This document shows, one piece after another, positions 33,998 to 44,223 of a DNA stretch of 64,000 bases. How positions within the stretch are numbered: the first letter of the stretch is position 1; every line of letters begins with the position of its first letter. The DNA comes from an uncultured Prevotella sp. (GTDB lineage: Bacteria > Bacteroidota > Bacteroidia > Bacteroidales > Bacteroidaceae). The stretch is from the NCBI GenBank assembly GCA_944319815.1, contig CALUEX010000008.1, forward strand, positions 1 to 64,000, read 5' to 3'. A program made the translations under genes and the position numbers. The notes under the pieces are model-generated. The model was not told the DNA's origin and searched no databases. It saw nothing but the letters and a program-made list of their open reading frames with translations.

Positions 33998-36200
33998 AAC
34001 AAGTAATGGCATATTACAACGCACCAAGATATGCGTCTTGGTTGTGTTGGCAATGTTCACAGGCATGACGGCATACGCACAAAACCGCAAGTTCACGCTC
34101 GAAGGCCTAAACTTCGGCGGCAACAACTACCACAACATGGTGCCGAAAAACAAGTACCTGACGTGGTGGGGCGACCAACTTGTGCGCCTCGACGTCGAGG
34201 AATGCTACACCGTAGACAAGAAAACAGGCAAGGAAAAACCGCTGTTCACGCTCGACGACATCAACAAATGGGCCGGAACAAAGGGCGAGGACGACAAAAT
34301 CCGCCACTTGCTTTATGCCACCTTCCCCTATCCTGACGAGCCTTTGGTGCTCATCAGGCGCAAGGGCGAGCGGCTGCTCATCGACTTCAAGGCAAAGAAA
34401 ACGACCTGGAGGCAAACCGCAGAAGGTGAGACGCACGCAGAGTGGAACCCCCGTTCGCGTGCCGTTGCCTTCGTAAAGGACGACAACCTGTACGTAACCG
34501 ATGCCGAGGGGAAGACACGCCAACTGACAACCGACGGAAGACACGACATCGTTTACGGGCAAAGCGTCCATCGCGACGAGTTCGGCATATACAAAGGCAC
34601 GTTCTGGAGTCCAGACGGACAGAGGCTCGCCTTTTACCGAATGGACCAAAGCATGGTGCCCGACTATCCACTGGTTGACGTTGACACACGCATCGCCACC
34701 CTGCAACCTACCAAATATCCAATGGCCGGAGAGGCGAGCCACAAGGTCACAGTGGGCGTATATGACCTGAAAACAGGGAAAACAATATACCTGCAAGCTG
34801 GCGACCCAACCGACCGTTATTTCACGAACATCGCATGGAGCCCCACAGGAAAGACGGTCTACATGATAGAGCTTAACCGCGACCAGACCGACATGGAGCT
34901 TGTAAGCTACGACGCAACGACAGGCGAAAAGCTGTCAACTCTATATAAAGAGCATGACGACAAGTACGTACATCCCGTCAACCCAATCACCTTCCTGCCG
35001 TGGGATGCAGACAAGTTCATCCTGCAAAGCGAGAAAGACGGCTACAACCACCTGTACCTCTTCAACACGAAAGGCGAGCAGCTGAAGCAAATAACAAGTG
35101 GCAAATGGGTCGTACTCGACCTCATCGGCTTCACTTCAAAGCCGGAGGAAGTGCTCATCCTGTCTACCGAATGCAGCCCGATACAGAACAACATCTATAA
35201 AGTAAACATCACGACAGGCAAGCGAACCTTGCTTGACAACGGTCGCGGATGCCACGCCAACACGTATGGTGGCGGCGGTCATCGCTACCCGATGCTTTCG
35301 TCTTCAGGCCGATATGCCTTCGATAAATACACAGAACCTGACGTTCCGCGCAACATCGACATCATAGACGTGGAAAAAGAGAGGAGCGTTAACTACTTCA
35401 AGGCTGACGACCCATGGGTCGGATACGACGTGCCCGAATACTCTTGCGGCACACTAAAGGCAGCCGACGGCACGACGGACTTGTACTACCGTATGGTGAA
35501 ACCCGTAAACTTCGACCCTAACAAGAAATATCCTACGGTGGTTTACGTTTACGGAGGCCCTGGCGTCCGCAACGTAGAGGCAAGCTGGCACTATGCAAGC
35601 CGCAGCTGGGAGACGTACATGGCACAGAAGGGTTACCTTCTGTTCATCCTCGACAACCGCGGCTCGTGCGACCGTGGACGCGACTTTGAGCAGGCAACGT
35701 TCCGCCACCTCGGTGTAGAAGAGATGAAAGACCAGCTCAAGGGCGTTGAATACTTGAAGTCCCTGGCCTATGTTGACACCACGAGAATGGGCGTACACGG
35801 CTGGAGCTTCGGAGGTTTCATGACCACATCCCTCATGACCACCTACCCCGACGTGTTCAAGGTAGGTGTTGCCGGGGGACCGGTAATCGACTGGAAGTGG
35901 TACGAAGTGATGTACGGGGAGCGCTACATGGATACACCTCAGACAAACCCGGAAGGCTATGCGGAGACAAGCCTCATAAACAAAGCCAAGAACCTGAAGG
36001 GCAAACTGCAGATAATCATAGGCACGGACGACCCGACTGTAGTGCCGCAACACGCCCTTGCGTTCATCAAGAAATGCAACGAAGTCGGCACACAGCCTGA
36101 CTTCTACGTATATCCCGGTGAAGGACACAACATGATGGGACACCAAAGCGTACACCTGCATGAAAGGATTACGCAGTATTTCGAAGATTACTTGAAATAA
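33987..36200 (+). CDS. S9 family dipeptidyl peptidase IV
   Basis: 737 residues from the ATG at 33987 ([11 protein letters not shown]...), with a signal peptide ending near TAYAQ. The frame stays open upstream to 33768, but that part only mirrors the methyltransferase tail. An N-terminal beta-propeller is followed by a prolyl oligopeptidase hydrolase domain: GWSFGGF serine near residue 613, Asp in GTDDPTVV near 680, His in GEGHNMMGH near 712. It removes X-Pro/Ala dipeptides from peptides outside the inner membrane. Confidence 0.93.
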   Translation: MTSKTSNGILQRTKICVLVVLAMFTGMTAYAQNRKFTLEGLNFGGNNYHNMVPKNKYLTWWGDQLVRLDVEECYTVDKKTGKEKPLFTLDDINKWAGTKGEDDKIRHLLYATFPYPDEPLVLIRRKGERLLIDFKAKKTTWRQTAEGETHAEWNPRSRAVAFVKDDNLYVTDAEGKTRQLTTDGRHDIVYGQSVHRDEFGIYKGTFWSPDGQRLAFYRMDQSMVPDYPLVDVDTRIATLQPTKYPMAGEASHKVTVGVYDLKTGKTIYLQAGDPTDRYFTNIAWSPTGKTVYMIELNRDQTDMELVSYDATTGEKLSTLYKEHDDKYVHPVNPITFLPWDADKFILQSEKDGYNHLYLFNTKGEQLKQITSGKWVVLDLIGFTSKPEEVLILSTECSPIQNNIYKVNITTGKRTLLDNGRGCHANTYGGGGHRYPMLSSSGRYAFDKYTEPDVPRNIDIIDVEKERSVNYFKADDPWVGYDVPEYSCGTLKAADGTTDLYYRMVKPVNFDPNKKYPTVVYVYGGPGVRNVEASWHYASRSWETYMAQKGYLLFILDNRGSCDRGRDFEQATFRHLGVEEMKDQLKGVEYLKSLAYVDTTRMGVHGWSFGGFMTTSLMTTYPDVFKVGVAGGPVIDWKWYEVMYGERYMDTPQTNPEGYAETSLINKAKNLKGKLQIIIGTDDPTVVPQHALAFIKKCNEVGTQPDFYVYPGEGHNMMGHQSVHLHERITQYFEDYLK

Positions 36201-36220
36201 AAAAGAATAACATTACACCT

Positions 36221-37489
36221 ATGAAAATACTTTTATTAGGCAGCGGAGGACGCGAACACGCCTTGGCATGGAAGATAGCACAAAGCCCGAAAGTCAGCAA
36301 ACTGTACATAGCCCCGGGCAATGCCGGCACGGCAAACGTAGGCGAAAATGTAGACATAAAGGCTGACGACTTCAACAAGTTGAAAGACTTTGCCGTGGAA
36401 AACGGCATCGACATGGTAGTAGTCGGCCCCGAAGACCCACTGGTAAAAGGCATATACGACGACTTCAAGAACGACTCGCGGACGTCAGGAATACCCGTAA
36501 TCGGCCCGTCGAAACTCGGTGCGCAGCTTGAAGGCTCAAAGGACTTCGCCAAAGGGTTCATGCAAAGGCACAACATACCGACCGCAAAATACAAGACATT
36601 CAACGGTACGACGCTCAACGAGGGATTGCGCTTTCTCGAAACACTGCAGCCTCCTTACGTGCTGAAGGCCGACGGCTTATGCGCCGGTAAGGGCGTGCTC
36701 ATCGTGCCAACGCTTGACGAAGCGAAGAAAGAACTGCGCGATATGCTCGGCGGTATGTTCGGAAACGCATCGGCAAACGTAGTCATCGAGGAATTCCTTA
36801 GCGGCATTGAGTGCTCCGTGTTCGTGCTGACCGACGGCAAACACTACAAGATTTTGCCGGAAGCCAAGGACTACAAGCGTATCGGCGAGGGAGACACTGG
36901 CCTCAACACCGGCGGCATGGGCAGCGTGACTCCCGTGCCTTTCGCCACCAAAGAGTGGATGCAGAAGGTGGAAGACCGCATAATCCGCCCCACTGTTGAA
37001 GGACTTGCCGAGGAAGGACTTGACTACAAGGGGTTCATCTTCTTCGGTCTCATCAACGTAGGAGGCGACCCTATGGTCATAGAATACAACTGCCGTATGG
37101 GCGACCCTGAAACTGAAAGCGTGATGCTCCGCCTCAAAAGCGACATCGTTGACCTGTTCGAGGGCGTAGCCGAAGGTAATCTCGACAAGCGCGAGATAGA
37201 GTTCGACCCACGTGCGGCCGTCTGCGTGATGCTCGTCAGCGGCGGTTATCCCGAAAAATACGCCAAGGGATACCCCATCACCGGCATCGACGACGTTGAG
37301 GGCAGCATCGTATTCCATTCCGGCACGGCAATGAAAGACGGCCACGTGGTCACGGCCGGAGGGCGCGTCATAGCCGTAAGCTCATACGGGAAAGACAAAG
37401 ACGAAGCCTTGGCAAAGTCGTTTGCCGAAGCACAAAAAATCAAGTTCACCGACAAATATTTCCGTAGCGACATAGGAAAAGACCTTTGA
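36221..37489 (+). CDS. purD: Phosphoribosylamine-glycine ligase
   Basis: 422 residues, usual length. [17 protein letters not shown] at the start, ATP-grasp domain with [14 protein letters not shown] near 147, [13 protein letters not shown] near 223, and metal ligands in [15 protein letters not shown] near 287. It catalyses the second step of purine synthesis, joining glycine to phosphoribosylamine. It follows the DPP IV gene by 20 bp. Confidence 0.96.
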   Translation: MKILLLGSGGREHALAWKIAQSPKVSKLYIAPGNAGTANVGENVDIKADDFNKLKDFAVENGIDMVVVGPEDPLVKGIYDDFKNDSRTSGIPVIGPSKLGAQLEGSKDFAKGFMQRHNIPTAKYKTFNGTTLNEGLRFLETLQPPYVLKADGLCAGKGVLIVPTLDEAKKELRDMLGGMFGNASANVVIEEFLSGIECSVFVLTDGKHYKILPEAKDYKRIGEGDTGLNTGGMGSVTPVPFATKEWMQKVEDRIIRPTVEGLAEEGLDYKGFIFFGLINVGGDPMVIEYNCRMGDPETESVMLRLKSDIVDLFEGVAEGNLDKREIEFDPRAAVCVMLVSGGYPEKYAKGYPITGIDDVEGSIVFHSGTAMKDGHVVTAGGRVIAVSSYGKDKDEALAKSFAEAQKIKFTDKYFRSDIGKDL

Positions 37490-37594
37490 CAATTCATAAT
37501 CCATGATGCATAATTCATAATTGGGCTGCGCATTACGGCACAAAAACAGCCTTTTCAAATTATGAATTATGCATTATGAATTGTTAATTATGAA
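37490..37594. repeat. A/T-rich hairpin after purD
   Basis: Arms rich in the words CATAATTCATAATT and AATTATGAATTATGCA begin at the purD stop codon. The pairing is slightly imperfect. It could act as a terminator, but the following gene, 10 bp away, has no clear promoter of its own. Confidence 0.6.
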
Positions 37595-37604
37595 TTAAAA
37601 AGAA

Positions 37605-38561
37605 GTGAAACGATTACAGAACAGGATAGCTGAAAGCCGTCTTGCGCTACCCCTGACGGCAATTTACGCCATCGCGGCGTGGGCAATGATGTGCGCCCTG
37701 AATTGCAGGAAGCCCGCAGAGCTTGTGCTTTTTGCCGTTTCGGCCTACCTCATGGCCGAGCTTAACAACCGCAACGCGCTTATCCGAATATACAGCCGCA
37801 TGGTGTCATGCTCGTTCCTCGTGCTTGGCACAATGGCGGCACCTGCCACGGGAAGCCTTGACGTGCTGGCCGTCCAGTTATGTTTCATAGCCGCCTACCT
37901 GCTGCTTTTCTCGGCATACCAAGACAAGCGCGCGCAGGGCAAGATGTGCCACGCCTTCATGTTCATAGGCGCGGCAAGCCTAATCTATCCCCAGTCGTTG
38001 TTCTTTGTGCCCATACTATGGGTGCTCATCGGCACAAACCTGATGGCCTTCAGTTGGCGAAACTTCTGGTCGTCGGTCATCGGACTGACCGTGCCATACT
38101 GGTTTGCCGGAGGCTATTGCGCCATGACCGGCGACCTCAGCATCATAGAGCCGCACCTCACCCTCCGCTTCTGGGAGGTAAGCGCATACGGCAGCGACGT
38201 CACCATGGGCACAGCCCTGGCCTTCGGCCTTACGCTGCTTGCGACCGCCATAGGCACCGTCCACTTCCTGCGCAACAGCTACAAGGACAAAATCCGCACA
38301 CGCATGACTTACGAAATGCTCATCACGCTGGCCGCCTTCACCGCCGCGCTGGCCGTGCTGCAACCCACCTACGGCGCACAGCTGACAGGCATACTCATGG
38401 TCAACGCATCCGTCCTTGTGGCACATTTTTTTGCACTTACAAGCACGAAGCTCACCAACGCTACATTCATCATGCTCACGACGCTCGCGCTTGCGGCCAC
38501 GGCGTTTAACGTATTGACCTGCACCCCCGTGCCCAACAACCTGTCACCATGGAGTCTCTGA
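37605..38561 (+). CDS. Polytopic membrane protein, function unknown
   Basis: 318 residues with a GTG start at 37605 preceded by AAAAAGAA. About eight to nine hydrophobic helices fill the protein; only loops such as YQDKRAQGK and RNSYKDKIRTR are charged. It resembles conserved membrane proteins of Bacteroidota without an assigned family that I recognise. It overlaps the next (DedA/YqaA-like) gene by 13 bp, so both probably act together in the inner membrane. Confidence 0.75.
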   Translation: MKRLQNRIAESRLALPLTAIYAIAAWAMMCALNCRKPAELVLFAVSAYLMAELNNRNALIRIYSRMVSCSFLVLGTMAAPATGSLDVLAVQLCFIAAYLLLFSAYQDKRAQGKMCHAFMFIGAASLIYPQSLFFVPILWVLIGTNLMAFSWRNFWSSVIGLTVPYWFAGGYCAMTGDLSIIEPHLTLRFWEVSAYGSDVTMGTALAFGLTLLATAIGTVHFLRNSYKDKIRTRMTYEMLITLAAFTAALAVLQPTYGAQLTGILMVNASVLVAHFFALTSTKLTNATFIMLTTLALAATAFNVLTCTPVPNNLSPWSL

Positions 38562-39001
38562 TAACATTGCTTACCAGCTACGGCTACGTCGGGATGCTCA
38601 TTTCGGCATTCCTCGCCGGCAGCATATTTCCGCTTAGCAGCGAAATAGTAATGCTTGGGCTCATGGCCGCGGGACTTGACCCTTGGACGCTGGTAGCCTA
38701 CGGCACCGTAGGCAACGCCCTCGGCAGTATGTTCAACTACTGGATAGGTTCGCTTGGCCGCATCGACTGGATAGAGAAATACCTCCACGTAAAGAAGAAA
38801 GAGCTTGACCGTGCACAGCGTTTCCTTGCAGGGCGCGGCGCATGGATGGGCTTCTTCGCCTTCCTGCCCGTCATCGGCGAGGGCATCACCATCGTACTCG
38901 GCCTGATGCGCGCCAACGTCGTGCTCACGGCCGTAAGCGTAACCATAGGCAAGTTTGCCCGCTACGCCCTACTCGCCCTTGGCGTAGAGATTTTCGTTTA
39001 A
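38549..39001 (+). CDS. YqaA/DedA-type VTT domain membrane protein
   Basis: 150 residues. The pattern LISAFLAGSIFPLSSEIVMLGLMAAG near residue 16, NALGSMFNYWIGSLGR near 58, FLAGRGAWMGFFAFLPVIGEGITIVLGLMR near 91 is that of small SNARE-associated (VTT/DedA) proteins of the YqaA type. Relatives influence membrane lipid flipping and envelope stress; the exact function here is unknown. Confidence 0.85.
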   Translation: MESLITLLTSYGYVGMLISAFLAGSIFPLSSEIVMLGLMAAGLDPWTLVAYGTVGNALGSMFNYWIGSLGRIDWIEKYLHVKKKELDRAQRFLAGRGAWMGFFAFLPVIGEGITIVLGLMRANVVLTAVSVTIGKFARYALLALGVEIFV

Positions 39002-39369
39002 TCAACTTATTAACGTTAGTTCGGTATAAGCAACCAACCTTTGCCGTACTATGGGCGGAGCAATGACGGGACGGCACACGCCTTTTTCCACAAAAAAACG
39101 CCATCAAAAGCGCCTTCGCGCACAAAGAACAAACGCCCGTTGCCACGCAAAATTGCGCCAACGGCCAACTTCCTGGCAATCAGGCATATACTAAAAGGGC
39201 AACTTTCATGCAGCAAAAAGTATCCTTTTACCGTACAATATGCGTCCTTTTACACAGCAAAAAGACACGTATCATAAAAACCGAACGGGGAAAGTATAAA
39301 ATACTTAAACATTAACACAAATTAAACGGCAAAGGCATCTTTTATCCTCTATTGCTTGAACATAATGTG
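39002..39369. other. Gene-free region, about 370 bp
   Basis: No gene. It begins with a GTTAGTTCGGTATAA word (also at the ends of the 14389 element), contains a 22-bp-phased array (39196-39283), and ends at the promoter of the small lipoprotein. Confidence 0.55.
39196..39283. repeat. 22-bp-phased array, copy 7
   Basis: Units start at 39196, 39218, 39240 and 39262 (AGGGCAACTTTCATG..., AAGTATCCTTTTACC..., ATGCGTCCTTTTACA..., AAGACACGTATC...). The leader GCAATCAGGCATATAC directly precedes it and matches the flank of copy 2. Confidence 0.85.
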
Positions 39370-39377
39370 TACCTTTG
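39370..39377 (+). promoter_or_regulatory. -7 promoter element (TACCTTTG)
   Basis: TACCTTTG 32 bp before the small lipoprotein start. Confidence 0.7.
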
Positions 39378-39409
39378 CTTTACAAACCAAATAACAAAAT
39401 ACAGTAATA

Positions 39410-39937
39410 ATGAAGAACTTTGGTTTAACCACATTACTAATCACATTGGTTGGTATGCTTACCGTATGTTCATGCGACAACAAAAACGGCGGGTTGTATT
39501 ATATGGAAGTAACTGTTCCGACGAAAAACGTCATGTCGTTTGATATGCAAAACGGTGGCAAGGACACAATAAAAGTAAAAAACGACAGTACGCTACAAAT
39601 TTGCGGCATAGAAATATACGCCACCGACAAAACCGGCAGTGGCGAATACCTTTATAATGCAAATCTTTTCAATGATGAACAGCCTACGACACTGGAAAAA
39701 GACGGCGAAACGTTCGGCACGATAGTATACGACAAAGATGGAAGCGTGAACAAAATCACCATTGCAGAATACGAAATATCAAAGGTGACGGATAAAGAGG
39801 GAACATTCAGAAACGAATACGCCGTCTACGTAAAACCGTCAGCAACGACCCGCAAATACAGGTTAATCATAAGCGTTTACTGCACAACACCGGAACATGA
39901 AATGAAGGCTTCCCCTGCAAGGATAACGATTGAATAA
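39410..39937 (+). CDS. Small lipoprotein, function unknown
   Basis: 175 residues. MKNFGLTTLLITLVGMLTVCSC is a lipoprotein signal (cysteine at 20 or 22). The mature protein is beta-rich and polar (DMQNGGKDTIKVKNDST, RLIISVYCTTPE). I do not recognise a family. It has its own promoter and a strong terminator, and its A/T content is higher than that of its neighbours, so recent acquisition is possible. Confidence 0.75.
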   Translation: MKNFGLTTLLITLVGMLTVCSCDNKNGGLYYMEVTVPTKNVMSFDMQNGGKDTIKVKNDSTLQICGIEIYATDKTGSGEYLYNANLFNDEQPTTLEKDGETFGTIVYDKDGSVNKITIAEYEISKVTDKEGTFRNEYAVYVKPSATTRKYRLIISVYCTTPEHEMKASPARITIE

Positions 39938-39971
39938 ACCGCAACATTTCGGTTTGCCATTATTCGAGCCG

Positions 39972-40015
39972 CGTAAAAGAGCCGCGCATAAAAGAATATG
40001 CGTGGCTCTTTTACG
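39972..40015 (+). terminator. Rho-independent terminator after small lipoprotein
   Basis: A 19-bp stem with one mismatch (CGTAAAAGAGCC... with ...GGCTCTTTTACG) around a 6-nt loop. Confidence 0.8.
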
Positions 40016-40056
40016 TTAAAATATAATAAACCTACCGCTGCACGGCGCAAAGTTTG

Positions 40057-40064
40057 TATCTTTG
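40057..40064 (+). promoter_or_regulatory. -7 promoter element (TATCTTTG)
   Basis: TATCTTTG 53 bp before the DUF2723 gene. Confidence 0.75.
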
Positions 40065-40117
40065 CAACGCTTTATGGCGTTTTATTTGCTGACAATAAAA
40101 ATTATACCTAATTATAA

Positions 40118-43100
40118 ATGAAGCGATTTAAGTTGGTTGACAATATCTTGGGCTGGCTTGCCTTTTTGATAGCCGCCATAGTATATTGCAGCACCGTTGA
40201 GCCGACAGCCAGCTTTTGGGACTGTCCTGAATTTATCACCACAGGTTACAAGCTCGAAATAGGCCACCCGCCTGGAGCACCGTTCTTCATGCTGACGGCC
40301 AACCTGTTCTCGCAGTTCGCCAGCGACCCGTCGCAGGTGGCGCTCATGGTCAACATGATGAGCGCGCTGCTTAGCGCAACGTGCATACTGTTCCTGTTCT
40401 GGACAATCACCCACCTTACGCGCAAACTCATACTGAAGGACTGGGACGCGATGACCACCGCCAAGCTCATTGCCATAGAGGCGAGCGGCATGGTGGGCGC
40501 ACTCATCTACACATTCAGCGACACTTTCTGGTTCAGCGCAGTTGAGGGCGAGGTTTATGCCTATTCTTCGGCGTTCACGGCCGTGGTGTTCTGGCTCATA
40601 CTTAAATGGGAAGACCATGCCGACGAGCCGCACAGCGACCGCTGGCTGGTGCTCATCATGTACATGACGGGCCTCAGCATAGGCGTCCACCTGCTCAACC
40701 TGCTGTGCGTGCCGGCCATCGTGCTTGTGTTCTACTACCGCAAGTTCCCCAACGCCAACCTAAAAGGCTCGCTCATAGCGCTGGTAATCTCGTTCGTGCT
40801 CGTTGCCGCTATCCTCTACGGCGTGGTGCCGGGCATCATCACGGTTGGCGGCTGGTTCGAGCTGTTCTTCGTCAACACGCTGGGCTGCCCGTTCAACACG
40901 GGTGTCATAATATACATCATCCTGCTCGTTGCCACGGTAATCTGGGCCATACGCGAGAGCTACATCGAGAGGAACTTCAAGCGCAGCAACCTCTCGTTCG
41001 TCCTTGCCGTGGGTATGCTCGGCGTACCGTTCTACGGCTACGGATGGTCAGCCTTCTTCATCGGCGTTGTCGTGCTGGCCGCTCTTTGGTTCGTGGTCAG
41101 CCGCATCAGGAACAAGAAGCCGCTCGTAAGCGCACGCATCAAGAACACAACGCTGCTGTGTATGCTGATGCTGATGATAGGCTACTCAACTTACGCCGTT
41201 ATCGTTATCCGCTCGTCGGCCAACCCGACTATGGACCAGAACTCGCCAGAGGACATATTCACCCTCGGCAGCTACCTCAGCCGCGACCAGTATGGCGACA
41301 ACCCGCTGGTGTACGGCGAGGCTTACACTTCGCAGGTTAAGCTGGACATTGAGGACGGTATGTGCAAGCCGCACATCGACTACGGCGCACCCGTATACCA
41401 GCGCAAGGAGAAGGCTTCGCCCGACGAGAAGGACTCATACTTCATCGTCAGCCGCAAGCGCGACTACGCCTACGCGCAGAATATGCTGTTCCCGCGTATG
41501 TGGAGCTCGGACCACGCCGATGCTTACGAGAGCTGGATGGGCGGCGTAGAGGGCACGCAGGTGCCATACGACCGTTGCGGCGAACCCATCATGGTAAAGA
41601 TGCCGACGATGCTGGAGAACCTTCGCTTCTTCCTGTCGTACCAGTGCAACTTCATGTATTGGCGCTACTTCATGTGGAACTTCGCAGGAAGGCAGAACGA
41701 CATACAGGGCAACGGAGAGCTGGAGCATGGCAACTGGCTCACGGGTATATCGTTTATCGACAACCTAAGGCTGGGCGACCAAAGCAAACTGCCTGACGAC
41801 TTGAAGCAGAACAAGGGGCACAACGTGTTCTATTGCCTACCTCTGTTGCTCGGCCTCATAGGCCTTTTCTGGCAGGCTTACCGCGGACAGCGCGGCATAA
41901 GGCAGTTCTGGGTGGTGTTCTTCCTGTTCTTCATGACGGGACTTGCTATCGTGCTCTACCTCAACCAGACGCCTATGCAGCCTCGCGAGCGTGACTATGC
42001 CTACGCAGGTTCGTTCTACGCATTTGCCATCTGGTGCGGCATCGGCGTGGCAGCAATCATCGACCTGCTGAAGAAATACGCCAAGCTCAACGGTACGGCC
42101 GTAGCCGCCGTGGTTTCAATCCTGTGCTTGCTCGTGCCAATACAGATGGCAAGCCAGACTTGGGACGACCATGACCGCAGCGGACGCTACGTCTGCCGCG
42201 ACTTCGGACAAAACTACCTGATGTCTCTCCAAGACAAGGGCAACCCAATAATCTTCACCAATGGCGACAACGACACATTCCCGTTGTGGTATAACCAGGA
42301 AGTTGAAGGCGTAAGGACTGACGCCCGCGTTTGCAACTTAAGCTACCTGCGGACCGACTGGTACATAGACCAGATGTGCCGTGACGCTTACGACTCGCCC
42401 GCAGTGCCTATCAGTTGGCCCCGACTTGACTACTGTTCAGGCACCAACGAATACGTGGAAGTGCTGCCGCAGGGCAAGAGCCAAATCCTCGAATACTACA
42501 AGACCAACCCCGAGGAGGCCAAGGCATCGTTCGGCGACGAGCCGTTCGAGGTGAAGAACATCATGAAATACTGGGTACGCTCTGACAACCCGGACTTCCA
42601 TTTCATACCAACCGACACACTCTACATAACAATCGACAAGGAAGCCGTAAAGCGAAGCGGCATGATGATGGCTGCCGATAGCATACCTGACCGCATGGTC
42701 ATCTCGCTGAAAGGCAAGAACGCGCTCTACAAAGGCGACCTGATGATGCTCGAAATGCTTGCCAACTGCAACTGGACACGTCCGCTTTACGTTGCAACGA
42801 CAGTAGGTTCGGAGAACTACATGAACCTCGGCGACAACTTCGTACAGGAAGGACTGGCCAACCGCATCACGCCGTTCACCACCAACATGGCCGGTGCAAG
42901 CAACTTTGACACGGAGCGTGTCTACACCAACATGATGACACGCTTCAAGTATGGCGGCATTGACAAGAAGGGCATATACCTTGACGAGACCGTCATGAGG
43001 ATGTGCTACACCCACCGTCGCTTGTTCGCACAGCTTGCCCTTCACCTCATAGCCGAGGGCAAAACGGACAAGGCTGCCAAGACTCTCGCCTATGCCGAGA

Positions 43101-43450
43101 AGGTGATACCTGCCTACAACGTGCCGCTGAATTATATGAGCGGCGGACTTGACATTGCAAAAGCCTACGCATTGCTTGGAAGCAAGGGCGACAGCAAGGC
43201 CAGGACAAAAGCCTCAGAAATAACAAGACAGGTATTCAACAACGCCCACCAATACATGATTTGGTACAACTCGTTGACCGGCAGCCGCTTCACGCAAGCA
43301 CAGCAAGACTGCATGATGAACATCTACATCATGAGTATGTGCATCGACAACGCTGCACTGTTCGACGAAGCGCTTGCAAAAAAACTTGAACAACAGTTCA
43401 ATGTGGACATAAAGACATACCAAAGCAAGGGCGGAACCCTGCCGCAATGA
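40118..43450 (+). CDS. DUF2723 family membrane protein (GT117-like)
   Basis: 1110 residues. The amino end has the DUF2723 pattern: WLAFLIAAIVYCSTVEPTAS, then FWDCPEFITTGYKLEIGHPPGAPFF near residue 33, with the acidic residue and GHPPGAP loop seen in integral-membrane glycosyltransferases. About a dozen helices fill the first 650 residues; the remainder is soluble with TPR-like segments near the end (KTDKAAKTLAYAEKVIP). It probably moves a sugar from a lipid carrier at the outer face of the inner membrane, but the substrate is unknown. Confidence 0.88.
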   Translation: MKRFKLVDNILGWLAFLIAAIVYCSTVEPTASFWDCPEFITTGYKLEIGHPPGAPFFMLTANLFSQFASDPSQVALMVNMMSALLSATCILFLFWTITHLTRKLILKDWDAMTTAKLIAIEASGMVGALIYTFSDTFWFSAVEGEVYAYSSAFTAVVFWLILKWEDHADEPHSDRWLVLIMYMTGLSIGVHLLNLLCVPAIVLVFYYRKFPNANLKGSLIALVISFVLVAAILYGVVPGIITVGGWFELFFVNTLGCPFNTGVIIYIILLVATVIWAIRESYIERNFKRSNLSFVLAVGMLGVPFYGYGWSAFFIGVVVLAALWFVVSRIRNKKPLVSARIKNTTLLCMLMLMIGYSTYAVIVIRSSANPTMDQNSPEDIFTLGSYLSRDQYGDNPLVYGEAYTSQVKLDIEDGMCKPHIDYGAPVYQRKEKASPDEKDSYFIVSRKRDYAYAQNMLFPRMWSSDHADAYESWMGGVEGTQVPYDRCGEPIMVKMPTMLENLRFFLSYQCNFMYWRYFMWNFAGRQNDIQGNGELEHGNWLTGISFIDNLRLGDQSKLPDDLKQNKGHNVFYCLPLLLGLIGLFWQAYRGQRGIRQFWVVFFLFFMTGLAIVLYLNQTPMQPRERDYAYAGSFYAFAIWCGIGVAAIIDLLKKYAKLNGTAVAAVVSILCLLVPIQMASQTWDDHDRSGRYVCRDFGQNYLMSLQDKGNPIIFTNGDNDTFPLWYNQEVEGVRTDARVCNLSYLRTDWYIDQMCRDAYDSPAVPISWPRLDYCSGTNEYVEVLPQGKSQILEYYKTNPEEAKASFGDEPFEVKNIMKYWVRSDNPDFHFIPTDTLYITIDKEAVKRSGMMMAADSIPDRMVISLKGKNALYKGDLMMLEMLANCNWTRPLYVATTVGSENYMNLGDNFVQEGLANRITPFTTNMAGASNFDTERVYTNMMTRFKYGGIDKKGIYLDETVMRMCYTHRRLFAQLALHLIAEGKTDKAAKTLAYAEKVIPAYNVPLNYMSGGLDIAKAYALLGSKGDSKARTKASEITRQVFNNAHQYMIWYNSLTGSRFTQAQQDCMMNIYIMSMCIDNAALFDEALAKKLEQQFNVDIKTYQSKGGTLPQ

Positions 43451-43458
43451 CATTCAAG

Positions 43459-43530
43459 AAGCCAGGAGGAAAGTAGTAAAAGGCAAGACAAGCAATACGA
43501 AACTGCCCTATCCTACGTTCCTCCTGGCTT
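43459..43530 (+). terminator. Inverted repeat after DUF2723 gene
   Basis: Perfect 13-bp arms (AAGCCAGGAGGAA and its complement) enclose about 46 bp; there is no strong T-run, so termination is only suggested. Confidence 0.5.
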
Positions 43531-43611
43531 GATTAAACCCAAAAGACAACAAGGAAGAAAAGGCTTCAAGCAACACTCTTCTTCAAACATCCTTCATCAC
43601 TTAGAAAGACA

Positions 43612-44223
43612 ATGATTATCGAACAGCCCGCCATCTGGTTACGTTGGCTATATCCAAGGGCAACATGGCGCATGGACAAGAACGTCAAGGCTGTTTACCT
43701 TACGTTTGACGACGGCCCTATACCTGAATCCACACCGTTCATACTCGACACTCTCGCAGCCTACGATGCCCATGCCACGTTCTTCATGGTTGGCGACAAC
43801 GTAAGGAAGCACCCCGAACTATTCAGGCAGATTGTCGCAGCCGGCCACCAGGTAGGCAACCACACCTTCAACCATTGGGGCGGTTTCAAACATACGACAA
43901 AAGCATATAGCGAGAACGCAGAGAAGGCCAACCAACTAATCAGGGCACACCTTTTCCGCCCGCCGCACGGCTGGATGAGGATAGACCAGTACATCTGGCT
44001 CGGCAGGAAGTACCGAATCGTGATGTGGGACCTCGTAACACGCGACTACAGCAAATGGCTTACGGCCGAAGACGTATTGCGCAACGTAAAGAAGTACACG
44101 CGGAACGGCTCAATAATAACATTCCACGACTCATTAAAAAGCATCGACAAGTTGCGCTACGCCTTGCCCGAAGCACTAAAATGGCTGAAAGAACAGGGAT
44201 ATGAATTCAAGACTTTCGAGTAA
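43612..44223 (+). CDS. Polysaccharide deacetylase family protein (NodB domain)
   Basis: 203 residues. NodB motifs: YLTFDDGPIPESTPF near residue 30 (metal-binding Asp-Asp), HQVGNHTFNHWGG near 78 (His ligands), RPPHGWMRIDQ near 115, and ITFHDSLKS near 170. It removes N-acetyl groups from a glycan, probably peptidoglycan or a capsule sugar. It lacks an obvious signal peptide; the short N-terminus may act as a membrane-associated helix. It overlaps queG by 23 bp. Confidence 0.88.
   Translation: MIIEQPAIWLRWLYPRATWRMDKNVKAVYLTFDDGPIPESTPFILDTLAAYDAHATFFMVGDNVRKHPELFRQIVAAGHQVGNHTFNHWGGFKHTTKAYSENAEKANQLIRAHLFRPPHGWMRIDQYIWLGRKYRIVMWDLVTRDYSKWLTAEDVLRNVKKYTRNGSIITFHDSLKSIDKLRYALPEALKWLKEQGYEFKTFE

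Noticed and set aside
32978-34126. A 382-codon minus-strand open frame opposite the rRNA methyltransferase
   Set aside because: Antisense to conserved methyltransferase motifs; it arises from the repetitive tail codons.
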